A program made the translations under genes and the position numbers. Positions 18,507-27,410 of a stretch of DNA of 64,000 nucleotides are shown in pieces. Location of the stretch: the NCBI GenBank assembly GCA_965276665.1, contig OZ255620.1:558001-622000 (forward strand), read 5' to 3'. The first letter of the stretch is position 1, and every line of letters begins with the position of its first letter. Under the pieces are notes generated by a model, which worked only from the letters and a program-made list of their open reading frames with translations, was not told the origin of the DNA and ran no database searches. The stretch is from CAWGJC01 sp965276665. GTDB lineage: Bacteria; Pseudomonadota; Alphaproteobacteria; Acetobacterales; Acetobacteraceae.

Positions 18507-19327
18507 TTCTCGCCTTCGGTGAGGCCGGACACGAACCAGCGCTGCATCAGTACCACCACCGCGATCGGCGGCAGCAAGGCGAGGATGGCCGTCGCCATCA
18601 CGCGATTCCATTCGGTCTGCGTCTCGACACCGATCATCTTGACGATCCCGATCACGATGGTGTCGAGCCGCGGATCGGTTGCGACGATCAGCGGCCAAAG
18701 GTACTGGTTCCAGCCATAGACGAACAGGATGACGAACAGGGCAGCGATATTGGCCGAGGAGACCGGGATCAGGATGTCCTTGAGGAAGCGCCACGGTCCG
18801 GCGCCGTCCATCCGCGCCGCCTCGAACAATTCGTCCGGGATCATCAGGAAGGTCTGGCGGAACAGCAGAGTCGCGGTGGCGGACGCGATCAGCGGCACGG
18901 CGAGGCCGCCGAAGGTGTTGATCATGCCGAGATCGGCGGTGACCGCGTAGGTCGGGATGATGCGCACCTCGACCGGCAGCATCAGCGTGATGAAGATGAT
19001 CCAGAACGCGGTCATGCGGAACGGGAAGCGGAAGAACGCGACGGCGTAGGCGGAGAGCAACGAGATCACGATCTTGCCGCAGGCGATCGCCATCGCCATG
19101 CCGAAGGAGACGAGCAGCATCCGCCAGACCGGAGTCGCGCCGGGCGCGCCGTACAGCAGCACGTCGCGATAGACGCCGAATCCGTCGAGACGCGGCAGCA
19201 GCGAGAGATCGCCTCGCGTGATTGCGCCGGGATCCTGCGTCGATCCGGCGAAGGCGAGCCAGATCGGCAGCGCGAACAGCAGCACGCCGAGCCCGAGCAC
19301 GCCATGCGCGACCCAGTCCCGCCTCAT
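18503..19327 (-). CDS. ugpE: Glycerol-3-phosphate-type ABC importer, permease
   Basis: 274 residues with six predicted membrane segments and the permease EAA loop ELFEAARMDGAGPWRFL near residue 190. This inner-membrane subunit pairs with UgpA. ATG 19327 overlaps the ugpA stop by four bases (ATGA), and the stop overlaps the ugpC start in the same way, indicating translational coupling across the operon. Confidence 0.88.
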   Translation of the reverse strand: MRRDWVAHGVLGLGVLLFALPIWLAFAGSTQDPGAITRGDLSLLPRLDGFGVYRDVLLYGAPGATPVWRMLLVSFGMAMAIACGKIVISLLSAYAVAFFRFPFRMTAFWIIFITLMLPVEVRIIPTYAVTADLGMINTFGGLAVPLIASATATLLFRQTFLMIPDELFEAARMDGAGPWRFLKDILIPVSSANIAALFVILFVYGWNQYLWPLIVATDPRLDTIVIGIVKMIGVETQTEWNRVMATAILALLPPIAVVVLMQRWFVSGLTEGEK

Positions 19328-20199
19328 GCGCGGCGGCCCAGAAAGCGGAACTGGATGGCGGTGAGCAGGATGATCGCCGCCATCAGCACGACGGATTCCG
19401 CGGAGGATCCGCCGATATCCTGGTTCACGAACCCGTCCTGATAGACCTTGATCATCAGCGTCTGCGTCGATTGCGCCGGGCCACCGGCGGTGAGCGCCAG
19501 GATCGCCGCGAACGTGTCGAAAGCCGAATAGACGAGATTGCCGATCAGCAGGAAGAACACGGTCGGCATCAGCAGCGGCAGGGTGATGGTGCGGAACCGA
19601 TGAAAGCCGCGGGCGCCATCCATGCGCGCGGCCTCCTGCACCGCGCGCGGAATCGATTGCAGCCCGGCGAGGAAGAAGATGAAATTGTAGCTCACCTGTT
19701 TCCACGCGCTGGCGAGGATCACCACGCCCATCGCCTGATAGCCGTTCAACCGGTAATCCCAGTTGACGCCATGCGCGTTCAGCCAGCGTCCGAGGAGCCC
19801 GATCTGCGGGTGGAGCAGCAGAATCCACAGCACCGCCGCCATCGCCGGCGCGACCGCATAAGGCCAAATCAACAGCGTGCGATAGAGGAAGCGCCCGCGT
19901 ATCTCGCGGTCCGCGACGATCGCGAGACCGAGCCCCGCCGCCAGGGCGAGGCCCGAGACCAGCACGCAGAACAGCACGGTCCGCTCGGCCGAGGCGATGT
20001 AGAGCGGGTCGGAGAACAGCGAGGAGAAATTGGCGAACCCGACAAACACCGAGGAGAGTCCGAACGGGTCCTCCCGGGTCAGGCTCGACCAGGCCGCCTG
20101 CCCCGCTGGCCACAAGAAGAAGACGAAGGTCAGCAGCAATTGCGGCAGCACGAGCAGCATCGGCAGCGCGATGCCCGGAAAGATCGTCCGCCGCTCCAT
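19324..20199 (-). CDS. ugpA: Glycerol-3-phosphate-type ABC importer, permease
   Basis: 291 residues with six hydrophobic segments and the EAA motif AVQEAARMDGARGFHRF. It forms the transmembrane channel with UgpE. ATG 20199 was chosen because the first membrane segment follows within ten residues and ugpB ends 19 bases upstream. Longer in-frame starts would run into ugpB. Confidence 0.88.
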   Translation of the reverse strand: MERRTIFPGIALPMLLVLPQLLLTFVFFLWPAGQAAWSSLTREDPFGLSSVFVGFANFSSLFSDPLYIASAERTVLFCVLVSGLALAAGLGLAIVADREIRGRFLYRTLLIWPYAVAPAMAAVLWILLLHPQIGLLGRWLNAHGVNWDYRLNGYQAMGVVILASAWKQVSYNFIFFLAGLQSIPRAVQEAARMDGARGFHRFRTITLPLLMPTVFFLLIGNLVYSAFDTFAAILALTAGGPAQSTQTLMIKVYQDGFVNQDIGGSSAESVVLMAAIILLTAIQFRFLGRRA

Positions 20200-20218
20200 C
20201 AGCGGCGCGGCGCCCGCT

Positions 20219-21556
20219 TCATCCCTGGACCGATTTCTGGAATTCGCGCAGCACGCGGTTGCCGCGCTCGACCGCATTGTCCATGCAGGCCTGGGCGGTC
20301 TGCTGTCCCTGCAGCGCCTTCTCGAATTCCTCCTGCATGATGTTGCGGATTTCCGGCAGCCGCCCGAGCCTGAGCCCGCGCGAATTGTCGGTGACATGGC
20401 CGCGCGTCAGCTCCTGGATCGGCAGATCCGCGCCCTCATTGCCGGGCTTCTGGTAATAACCCTGCTGCTTGGAGAGGTCGTAGCCGGCGAGCGTCACCGG
20501 CACGTAGCCCGTCACCTGATGCCATTCCGCCGCGCGTTCCGGCGTCGCGAGGAAGGCCACGAAATCCGCGGTGCCCTTGTACTCCGCAGGCGTGCGGCGC
20601 GGCGCGGTCATGCACCAAAGGCTCGCCCCGCCGATGATCGAATTGTTGGGCTGCTTGATGATCTCGGGGTCGTAAGGCATGAAAGCCTCGGCCCAGCGGA
20701 ACTTGGCCCCTTGGCGGACATCGCCGCGATTGCCGGAGCTGTCGAACCCGATCGCCGCCCCGCCGGCCGGGAAGATCGGCGAGGCCGCGCCGTCCCGCCC
20801 CGCATATTTGAACGTGCCCGCCTTGGCCATGTCGAGCAGGCGCTGGATGTGCTTCACATGCGCGGCGCTGTTGAATTCCAGCACCGCGTCGAGCCCGTCG
20901 AATCCGTCCGCCTTGCTGGCGAACGGCAGATCGTGCAGCGCGCTGTATTGCTCGACATGGATCCAGGTCGGCCAGGCCGTCGTCATCGCGACGGGTGCGG
21001 CGGATTTCGCCTTGATGGTGTCGCAGGCGGCCACCAGCGCCTGCCAGGTCGCCGGCGGCGCTTCCGGGTCGAGCCCGGCTTTTTCGAACTGGTCCTTGTT
21101 ATACCACATCACAGTGGTCGACGAGTTGAACGGGATAGAGGCCATCCGCCCGTCGGACAGCGAGTAATAGCCGCGCACCGCGGGGATGTAGTTCGCCGGA
21201 TCGATCGCGACGCCGGTTTCCTTCGACAGCTCCCAGGCCTGCTTCACCGCGCGGCCGGCGGCGAGCATCGAGCCGGTGCCGACCTCGAACACCTGCACGA
21301 GATGCGGCGCCTGGCCGCCGCGGAAGGCGGCGATGGCGGCGGTCAGCGTCTCGGGATAGCTTCCCTTGAAGATCGGCTGCACCTCGACGCTCGCCTGCGA
21401 GGCGTTGAAGGCGGTGCAGAGCCGGTTCACCTCGTCGCCGAGCGCGCCGGTCATCGCGTGCCAGAACACCACGCGCGCCTTGGCGTCCTGCGCCCGGCCC
21501 GCAAGCGGAGCGGCGACCGCGGCGGCGGCACCTGCCATGAGCATCCGACGTTTCAT
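20219..21556 (-). CDS. ugpB: Glycerol-3-phosphate-type ABC importer, periplasmic binding protein
   Basis: 445 residues. An N-terminal signal peptide (MKRRMLMAGAAAAVAAPLAG) ends about residue 22. The mature protein is a family 1 extracellular binding protein: VVFWHAMTGALGDEV near the N-terminus and FNSSTTVMWYNKDQFEKAG around 190-208 are strongly UgpB-like. It captures glycerol-3-phosphate or glycerophosphodiesters for the downstream UgpAE-UgpC importer. First gene of the operon; no Pho box was recognised upstream. Confidence 0.9.
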   Translation of the reverse strand: MKRRMLMAGAAAAVAAPLAGRAQDAKARVVFWHAMTGALGDEVNRLCTAFNASQASVEVQPIFKGSYPETLTAAIAAFRGGQAPHLVQVFEVGTGSMLAAGRAVKQAWELSKETGVAIDPANYIPAVRGYYSLSDGRMASIPFNSSTTVMWYNKDQFEKAGLDPEAPPATWQALVAACDTIKAKSAAPVAMTTAWPTWIHVEQYSALHDLPFASKADGFDGLDAVLEFNSAAHVKHIQRLLDMAKAGTFKYAGRDGAASPIFPAGGAAIGFDSSGNRGDVRQGAKFRWAEAFMPYDPEIIKQPNNSIIGGASLWCMTAPRRTPAEYKGTADFVAFLATPERAAEWHQVTGYVPVTLAGYDLSKQQGYYQKPGNEGADLPIQELTRGHVTDNSRGLRLGRLPEIRNIMQEEFEKALQGQQTAQACMDNAVERGNRVLREFQKSVQG

Positions 21557-21621
21557 CCCGCGATCCCTGTTCGTTGGTCCGCCGGGGATTAGGTGCCGAC
21601 GGTTACAGGCACCTTACGGGA

Positions 21622-22944
21622 TCATGACGCTTCGATGAAGCCCGCGAGTACCGGCCGGCGGCTCGCGAGGAACTCCGCGAAGGCATCGGCGAGCTGGCCG
21701 CATTCCGACTCGCCGATCGGCAGGGAGAGATTGATCATGCCGCGGCGGGCGGACCAGATGCCGGCGCGCAGCAGGTCGAAGAACAGCAACTCCTTGATCC
21801 GCGGATCGCCGCCCGCGGCATCTTCGGGGCGCGCGATCGGCTGCGGGGTCGCATGCACGGTCATCATCGAACCGCGCCCCGTCACCTGCAGCGGCGCCTC
21901 GGCCCGCCGGCAGAGCGCGTTCAGCCGGTCGCGGAGCGCATCGCCGCGCGCGTTGAGCGCGATCGCCGCCGCCGGCGTGTAGAGCTCGGTGAGCCCCACG
22001 ATGCCGGCCGCCATCGTCAGAACGTTGTTGTTGAAGGTGCCGGCATGCGGCAGCGCATCCTTCCGGCGCGGGTCGAACCGGTCGAGGATGTCGGCGCGGC
22101 CGCCGAACGCGCCGAACGACATGCCGCCGCCGACATATTTGCCGAGCGTGGTGAGATCCGGCCGCACGCCATGCACCGATTGCAAGCCGCCGGGGGCAAG
22201 CCGGGAGGTCATCACCTCGTCGAGGATCAGCAGCGCGCCGGCTCTGGTGGCGGCCGCGCGCAGCCCGTGCAGGAAGCCGGGCTCGGCCGGGATACAGCCG
22301 CCGCCGCCCAGCATCGGCTCGATGATCACCGCGGCGAGGGCCTCGCCCGCCTGCCCGATCGCCGCCTCGGCCGCCGGGAGGTCGTTGTACGGCGCCAGCA
22401 GGAAATCGAACGGCACGTTGATCGGGCTGCCGCCGCCGGCGAAGGTCAGCACCCCGCCGTGATAGCCGCCCTGGAAGGCGAGGATGGTCCGCCGCCCGGT
22501 CACCGCCCGCGCGGTGGCGAGCGCCATCACATTGGCCTCGGTGCCGGAATTCGTGAAGCGCACCCGCTCGAGCCCGAACCGCTCGCACACCGCGCGGGCG
22601 AAGCGCGCCTCGGCGAGCCCGTGGGCGCCGAGATTCCACCCGGAATCCAGCGCCCCGTCCACCGCCGCGCGGATTTTCGGATTGGAATGGCCGTAGATTC
22701 CGGCGGTGTATTCGCCGAGGAAATCGATGTAGCGGCGGCCCTCCATGTCCCACAGGAAACACCCCTCGCCGCGCGCCATCGCGATCGGAAACGGATCGTA
22801 ATGCAGCACGGTGCGCGTATTGCCGCCGGGCATCACCCCGGCCGCCTCCACGTGGCGCGCGAGGCTTGCCGGGTTGCGGGCGACGTAGTCCTCCCGTGCC
22901 TCGGCGAGGGCTGCGTCGAGATCCGCGTTGCGGCGATCCGTCAT
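21622..22944 (-). CDS. Class III aminotransferase (glutamate-1-semialdehyde aminomutase-like)
   Basis: 440 residues. Fold-type I class III PLP enzyme with FTNSGTEANVMALATA (about 132-147), IIEPMLGGGGCIP, ILDEVMTSR and the PLP lysine in TTLGKYVGGGMSFG (about 268). The VMPGGNTRTVLHYDPFP opening resembles HemL-like enzymes, but many such paralogues are omega-aminotransferases rather than the haem enzyme, and nothing nearby concerns tetrapyrroles. It lies 65 bases upstream of ugpB on the same strand; a metabolic link with the importer is possible but unproven. Confidence 0.82.
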   Translation of the reverse strand: MTDRRNADLDAALAEAREDYVARNPASLARHVEAAGVMPGGNTRTVLHYDPFPIAMARGEGCFLWDMEGRRYIDFLGEYTAGIYGHSNPKIRAAVDGALDSGWNLGAHGLAEARFARAVCERFGLERVRFTNSGTEANVMALATARAVTGRRTILAFQGGYHGGVLTFAGGGSPINVPFDFLLAPYNDLPAAEAAIGQAGEALAAVIIEPMLGGGGCIPAEPGFLHGLRAAATRAGALLILDEVMTSRLAPGGLQSVHGVRPDLTTLGKYVGGGMSFGAFGGRADILDRFDPRRKDALPHAGTFNNNVLTMAAGIVGLTELYTPAAAIALNARGDALRDRLNALCRRAEAPLQVTGRGSMMTVHATPQPIARPEDAAGGDPRIKELLFFDLLRAGIWSARRGMINLSLPIGESECGQLADAFAEFLASRRPVLAGFIEAS

Positions 22945-22990
22945 CCTGCACCTCCGGCGTGGCGGCCCACCTCGCCGCCCGGTTCCTCTG

Positions 22991-23221
22991 TCATTCGCCT
23001 TGGCATCCAGCCTGCGCCGCGAGCCGCCGCAAGCGCGGACGCGCCGCCCAGAGCATCAGCCACCAGATCGGCGCGACCCAGAGCAGCCCGGCGCCCAGGA
23101 AGTAGACGGCCTGCACCACCCCGTTGCGCGCCGCCACCAGATCGAACCCGGTCACCGCGAGCACGAGATAGGCGGCGAGGAAGACAAGGCCGATCAGAGT
23201 GGCAAGGAGGGTGCGGGCCAT
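22991..23221 (-). CDS. DUF2842 family small membrane protein
   Basis: 76 residues with two hydrophobic segments (about 5-24 and 37-58) joined by a short loop containing ARNGVVQ, and a basic C-terminus (ARPRLRRLAAQ). Size and plan fit DUF2842, a small inner-membrane family found in Alphaproteobacteria. Function is unknown. Start ATG 23221 is the natural N-terminus because the membrane segment begins directly after it. It is divergent from apt and 46 bases upstream of the aminotransferase gene. Confidence 0.7.
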   Translation of the reverse strand: MARTLLATLIGLVFLAAYLVLAVTGFDLVAARNGVVQAVYFLGAGLLWVAPIWWLMLWAARPRLRRLAAQAGCQGE

Positions 23222-23309
23222 CCGCCCCTGTAGCGCGTTCCCGCCTCGCCCGACAGGTTGCCCGGCCCGACAGGTTGCAGGAGACGGAAGCCAGGTTGTA
23301 GATGGCGCG

Positions 23310-23843
23310 ATGGATACCCTCACCGGCCTCGACCTCAAGGATCATATACGGGCGATCCCGGATTTCCCGAAGCCCGGGATCCTGTTCTACGACATCTCCA
23401 CCCTGCTCCGGCACGCCGATGCCTGGCAGGTGACGATGGGCCGGCTCGCGCGGATGGTGCGGGCCTACCATCCGGATGTGCTGGCCGGCATCGAATCGCG
23501 CGGCTTCCTGATGGCGGCGCCGCTCGCGCTCAATCTCGGCTGCGGGTTCATCATGCTGCGCAAGCCCGGCAAGCTGCCTGGCAAGACGGTCGGGCTCGAT
23601 TACGGGCTCGAATACGGGCGCGACCGGATCGAGGTGCAGGCCGATGCGCTGCGGCCAGGCCAGCGTGTGGTGGTGGTGGATGATCTGCTCGCGACGGGCG
23701 GCACGATGGCGGCCGGCATCGCGCTGCTGCGCCAGCTCGGCGCCGAGGTGCCGGCGGCGGTCGCGCTGATCGAGCTCACCTTCCTCAAGGGGCGGAACCG
23801 GCTGGACGTGCCGTTCGAAGCCTTGATCTCCTACGATTCCTGA
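23310..23843 (+). CDS. apt: Adenine phosphoribosyltransferase
   Basis: 177 residues from ATG 23310. The motif IPDFPKPGILFYDIS near the N-terminus, GIESRGFLMAAPLA, and the PRPP loop VVVVDDLLATGGT (about 121-133) are diagnostic for Apt. It converts adenine plus PRPP to AMP in purine salvage. The Bug-like gene starts 7 bases after its stop, so the two may share a transcript. Two CCCGACAGGTTGC repeats lie just upstream. Confidence 0.96.
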   Translation: MDTLTGLDLKDHIRAIPDFPKPGILFYDISTLLRHADAWQVTMGRLARMVRAYHPDVLAGIESRGFLMAAPLALNLGCGFIMLRKPGKLPGKTVGLDYGLEYGRDRIEVQADALRPGQRVVVVDDLLATGGTMAAGIALLRQLGAEVPAAVALIELTFLKGRNRLDVPFEALISYDS

Positions 23844-23850
23844 GGCCGCG

Positions 23851-25044
23851 ATGGCGCGACTCCCCGATCGCCCCGCCCTGCCGCCTGCGCTTTCTGCCGC
23901 GCCGCCCGTGAGCCTGGAGGCCTCCAGGCTGGGACCCCCGAGGCTGGGACCCTCAAGGCTGGGGCGGCGCTTCCTGCTCGGCTTGCTCGGCGCGCTGCCG
24001 GCCACCCTGGCCGACGCGGCCCCGGTCAGGCCGGCCGCCGCACCTCTTACGCCCGGCCCGGCGCTCGGCGCCTCGCCCGGCTTCCCGGACGGCGCGACGA
24101 TCCTGATCGCCGGCCCGGATGGGGGAGCCGCCGCCCGCTGGGCGAGCTGGCTCGCGCCGCTCCTCGCCGCCTCGCTGCCGGCCGGCGCGCGACTGCGGCA
24201 GGACACGGTGGGCGGGGTGGATGGCGTGACCGGCGCCAACCAATTCGACGCCCGCGTCTCCCCCGACGGCGCGACCGCGCTGCTGCTGCCCGGACGCGCC
24301 GCACTCGCCTGGCTGGCCGGGGATCCGCGCGCGCAATTCGATGCCGCGCATTGGCTGCCTGCCTTTGCCGGCCTCGGCTCGGCGGTGCTGGTCGGCCGGC
24401 TCGGCGCCGCTTCGCTCCGCGTTCCGACGACGCTCCGTGTCGCCGCCGCCGGCCCGGCCGGCCCCGATCTGCCCGGCCTGCTCGGACTCGATCTCTGTGG
24501 GGTCGGGTTCGCGCCGATCTTCGGGCCGCCCGGCGGCCTCTCGCCGCAGGCGGCACTGGCGGGAGGCGGGGTGGATGCGGTGCTCGTGCACGGGCGGAAC
24601 GTGCCGCGGCAGGTCGCCGAGCTCGCCGCCTCCGGCGTCACGCCGATCTTCTCGCTCGGCGGTGTGGATGAGAGCGGCACGCCGATCCGCGACCCGCAGC
24701 TCCCCACCATCCCGACCATGCAGGAGACCTGCATCCGCGTGCGGGGTGCCGCCCCCTCCGGGCCGCTCTACGATGCCTGGCGCGCGGCGGCCGCGGCGAC
24801 CTTGCTCGATGCCGGGCTCGTCCTGCCGAAGCTGACGCCCGCGGCCATGGTGGCGCTGTGGCGCAAGGCCTGCCGGGAGGCGAGCGAGGCGCCCGACCTG
24901 CAGGCGGCCCTGGGCGGCCTCGGCTTGCGCGCCCTATCCACGCCGGCGGCGACTGCCGCCACCGCGCCGATCGCCGCCGGCACCCCGGCGCTGCTCGACC
25001 TCCGCCGCTGGCTCGCGACCCGGCTCAACTGGCACCCGAGCTAG
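23851..25044 (+). CDS. Exported protein resembling Bug/TctC substrate-binding proteins
   Basis: 397 residues, strongly Ala/Gly/Pro/Leu-rich. An N-terminal region with repeated RLGPPRLGPSRLGRR precedes a hydrophobic segment (about 40-56), suggesting export. The segment VGGVDGVTGANQFDAR...SPDGATALLL resembles the GGxGxxGANxxAxxxPDGYTLL pattern of Bug-type binding proteins, and the total length fits. Similarity is weak and no partner permease is nearby, so ligand and role are unknown. It follows apt by 7 bases. Confidence 0.5.
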   Translation: MARLPDRPALPPALSAAPPVSLEASRLGPPRLGPSRLGRRFLLGLLGALPATLADAAPVRPAAAPLTPGPALGASPGFPDGATILIAGPDGGAAARWASWLAPLLAASLPAGARLRQDTVGGVDGVTGANQFDARVSPDGATALLLPGRAALAWLAGDPRAQFDAAHWLPAFAGLGSAVLVGRLGAASLRVPTTLRVAAAGPAGPDLPGLLGLDLCGVGFAPIFGPPGGLSPQAALAGGGVDAVLVHGRNVPRQVAELAASGVTPIFSLGGVDESGTPIRDPQLPTIPTMQETCIRVRGAAPSGPLYDAWRAAAAATLLDAGLVLPKLTPAAMVALWRKACREASEAPDLQAALGGLGLRALSTPAATAATAPIAAGTPALLDLRRWLATRLNWHPS

Positions 25045-25217
25045 TTTCCCCCAAGGCCTTTCCCGCCCGGCCGGCGCCGGCCTTCGAGCCTTTCAAAACC
25101 CCTACTATGCTGGCCGTCTGGCGCCGCTTTCCTGCGCTCCGGTGCTCACGGCCCCTTCGCGCCGAGGCTCGAAAACCGACGCCGCCGACTCGGCCCAGCG
25201 GATTTTTGGACGGCACT

Positions 25218-26027
25218 CTAAGCCAGCGCCGAGAGCAGCGAGCCGCTGGATGCGTCGCTGCCGGAAAAGATCGTCCCCAGCAAATCGGTCGGGCTGGCCG
25301 CGTCGCCGAACAGGCTCACGATGCCGGTCGCATTGGTGCTGCCGGTATCGGTGTTCTGCGCAAGGTATTGCTGCACCAGCGTGTCCACGTAATGCGGATT
25401 GCCGAGCTTCGAGACATCCACCGCCTTGGAGAGGATCGGCACCTGCTGGCTGTAATCGAGCTCACCGAACGCGGTCGGCAGCCCGGCCGCCACCCGCACG
25501 ACCGTGGTGAGAGTCGAATCGCTCATCAGCTGGTTGATATTGGTCACCGAGGAGACGCTGCGCTTGAAGTAAAGCGCCGCCTGCAGCCCCGGTGACTGAT
25601 TGTCCTCGCTTGTCTCGAAGGCATTGGTTGCGTACTGGTTGACGATCACGCTCACCGTGCTGCTGTCGGAGAGCGGCGGCGGATTCCACTGCGACATATA
25701 TTTTGCAAAACGCTGATAGCTCGGATTGCCGAGCTGCTGGGCCAGCGATGACGAGGAGGTCGGGTCCTGTGTCATCAGCTGCTTCAGCATCGCGGTATCG
25801 CCGATCATGCTGCTCATGCCAAAGGCGCCGAGCACGACCTGCAGCGCCTGGTAATTCTTGAGCAGAGCGTCGGGAGAGGTGATCTTCGGCGCCTCCTTCT
25901 GGAAGCTCGCGATCGCGGCCTTCGTCGTCGGGTCGTAGCCCTCGAACTTGGTGACGTAGCTTTGCTCGTCCTTCGAGACGAGGCTGTACAAGGTGCCGGC
26001 GGACAGGCCGCCGATCGAACCGCTCAT
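25218..26027 (-). CDS. DUF1217 family protein (flagellar-associated)
   Basis: 269 residues without a signal peptide, Ser/Thr/Gln-rich. Features such as the N-terminal YSLVSKDEQSYVTKFEGYDP and repeated LGNPxYxxF/YV segments (GNPSYQRFAKY, GNPHYVDTLVQQY) fit DUF1217, a family found almost only beside alphaproteobacterial flagellar genes. The exact role is unknown. It is divergent from flagellin, and the shared upstream region carries a CtrA-like box, so they may be co-regulated. Confidence 0.75.
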   Translation of the reverse strand: MSGSIGGLSAGTLYSLVSKDEQSYVTKFEGYDPTTKAAIASFQKEAPKITSPDALLKNYQALQVVLGAFGMSSMIGDTAMLKQLMTQDPTSSSSLAQQLGNPSYQRFAKYMSQWNPPPLSDSSTVSVIVNQYATNAFETSEDNQSPGLQAALYFKRSVSSVTNINQLMSDSTLTTVVRVAAGLPTAFGELDYSQQVPILSKAVDVSKLGNPHYVDTLVQQYLAQNTDTGSTNATGIVSLFGDAASPTDLLGTIFSGSDASSGSLLSALA

Positions 26028-26109
26028 CGCCCTGCCCTCACATTGCGTGCTGCCGCGCCCATCGCCGCCTCTCCTCGAAGTCCCTTCCGCGCATTTTTGT
26101 CCGTCCGTC

Positions 26110-26124
26110 TAAACGTCAGGTTAA
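26110..26124. promoter_or_regulatory. CtrA-like box upstream of flagellin
   Basis: TAAA-CGTCAGG-TTAA matches the CtrA consensus TTAA-N7-TTAA at seven of eight positions, in the 147-base region between divergent flagellin and DUF1217 genes. CtrA controls motility genes in many Alphaproteobacteria. Chance occurrence is reduced, not excluded, by the GC-rich background. Confidence 0.45.
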
Positions 26125-26174
26125 TCATTCCACGAGAGATTGCGGGGATCGGCCAGCAAAAAGGATCAGCCGCT

Positions 26175-27314
26175 ATGTTCTCCATCAACACGAATACGTC
26201 GGCGATGGCAGCCCTCGCTTCGCTCAGCGCCACCGCCACCAGCCTCAGCGAGACGCAGAACGAAATCTCGACCGGATCGCGTGTGTCGTCCGCCGCCGAC
26301 AACCCCGCGATCTACTCGATCTCGAATAGCATGCAGGCGAGCATCGCCGGCCTGTCCGCGGTGTCGGACAACCTGTCCTTCGGGCAGTCCACCGTTGGCG
26401 TGGCCTCCTCCTCCGCCGCGCAGATCTCGAGCCAGCTCGCGACGCTGCAGCAGACGGTGACGCAGGCCCAGCAGCAGGGCCTGAGCCAGACCACGATGCA
26501 GAATCAGGTCAACGCGATCCTGAAGAACATCAACCAGATCGCCAACGCGGCGAGCTTCAACGGCGTGAACCTGCTCGACGGCGTGAGCGGCAACCTCAAC
26601 GTGGTGCAGGACATCAAGGGCGACACCATCACCGTCGCCAATGCGGATGCCACCGCTTCCGGCCTCGGCCTCTCCAACCTCGCGACCAATGCGAGCGCGA
26701 CCGAGCTCACCTTCAACAACACCTTCGCGGTCGCGAATGCCGACAACGTGACGCTCTCGGACGGCACGAACAAATACGTTTTCGAGTTCTCCGACGGCTC
26801 GGCGCCACTTACCACGACGCCGACGACGACGACCAAGGTGTTCGCCGTGCAGGTCGATCCAACCACGCAGTCGAACATGGAGATGGTCGGCTCGCTGATC
26901 AGCGCGATGCAGCAGCAGGGTTTCGGCGCGGTGCTGAACAGCAACGGCTCGCTCGACATCTCCGGCAACAACGTCACCGCCGCCAATTCCTCGGTGAGCT
27001 TCGCCAGTGGCGGCGTGACCGAGGCGGCCGTCACCGGCGCCACCGCGGCGATCGCGATGGTGAACTCGGCGGTCAACCAGATGAACACCAAATCGGCGGC
27101 GCTCGGCGCGGCCTCGCAGCAGATCACCAGCATGCAGAACTTTAGCTCTGCGCTGTCCGACTCGCTGACGAGCGGCCTCGGTGCGCTGACCGACGCGAAC
27201 ATGGCCGCCGAAAGCGCCAAACTGCAGTCGCTGCAGACCAAGCAGCAGCTCGCGATCCAGTCGCTCTCGATGGCCAATCAGCAGCCGCAGGCGCTGATGT
27301 CGCTGTTCCGCTGA
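26175..27314 (+). CDS. fliC: Flagellin
   Basis: 379 residues from ATG 26175 with AAAAAGGA upstream. The conserved N-terminal D0/D1 helices (FSINTNTSAMAALASL, LSETQNEISTGSRVSSAADN) and the C-terminal D1/D0 helix (ANMAAESAKLQSLQTKQQL, ending SLFR) are intact; the middle (about 150-290) is variable, Thr/Ala/Asn-rich surface sequence. Flagellin is exported by the flagellar type III apparatus and forms the filament. flaF follows, as is usual in Alphaproteobacteria. Noticeably lower GC in the variable region reflects its Asn/Lys/Thr composition. Confidence 0.96.
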   Translation: MFSINTNTSAMAALASLSATATSLSETQNEISTGSRVSSAADNPAIYSISNSMQASIAGLSAVSDNLSFGQSTVGVASSSAAQISSQLATLQQTVTQAQQQGLSQTTMQNQVNAILKNINQIANAASFNGVNLLDGVSGNLNVVQDIKGDTITVANADATASGLGLSNLATNASATELTFNNTFAVANADNVTLSDGTNKYVFEFSDGSAPLTTTPTTTTKVFAVQVDPTTQSNMEMVGSLISAMQQQGFGAVLNSNGSLDISGNNVTAANSSVSFASGGVTEAAVTGATAAIAMVNSAVNQMNTKSAALGAASQQITSMQNFSSALSDSLTSGLGALTDANMAAESAKLQSLQTKQQLAIQSLSMANQQPQALMSLFR

Positions 27315-27320
27315 AGCAGA

Positions 27321-27366
27321 GGAAGGAGACGGGCCGGTCGCCGATGGCGCCGCCCCGTTCCCTTCC
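27321..27366 (+). terminator. Hairpin after flagellin
   Basis: GGAAGGAGACGGG pairs with CCCCGTTCCCTTCC across a 20-base interval, directly after the flagellin stop. It may attenuate transcription into flaF or stabilise the abundant flagellin mRNA; no T-run follows. Confidence 0.4.
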
Positions 27367-27410
27367 GACACAAGACAGAACCAGTGATTTTTCCAGAACG
27401 GGAGAATGAG

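Noticed and set aside
21622..22944. HemL (glutamate-1-semialdehyde aminomutase) as firm name
   Set aside because: Fold matches, but paralogues with other substrates are common and no tetrapyrrole genes are near.
25071..25084. GC-rich self-complementary stretch GGCCGGCGCCGGCC as terminator
   Set aside because: Fully palindromic without a loop or T-run; expected occasionally by composition.
26130..26160. Sigma-54 -24/-12 promoter before flagellin
   Set aside because: TTCCACG-AGAGA-TTGC lacks the -24 GG and has the wrong spacing.
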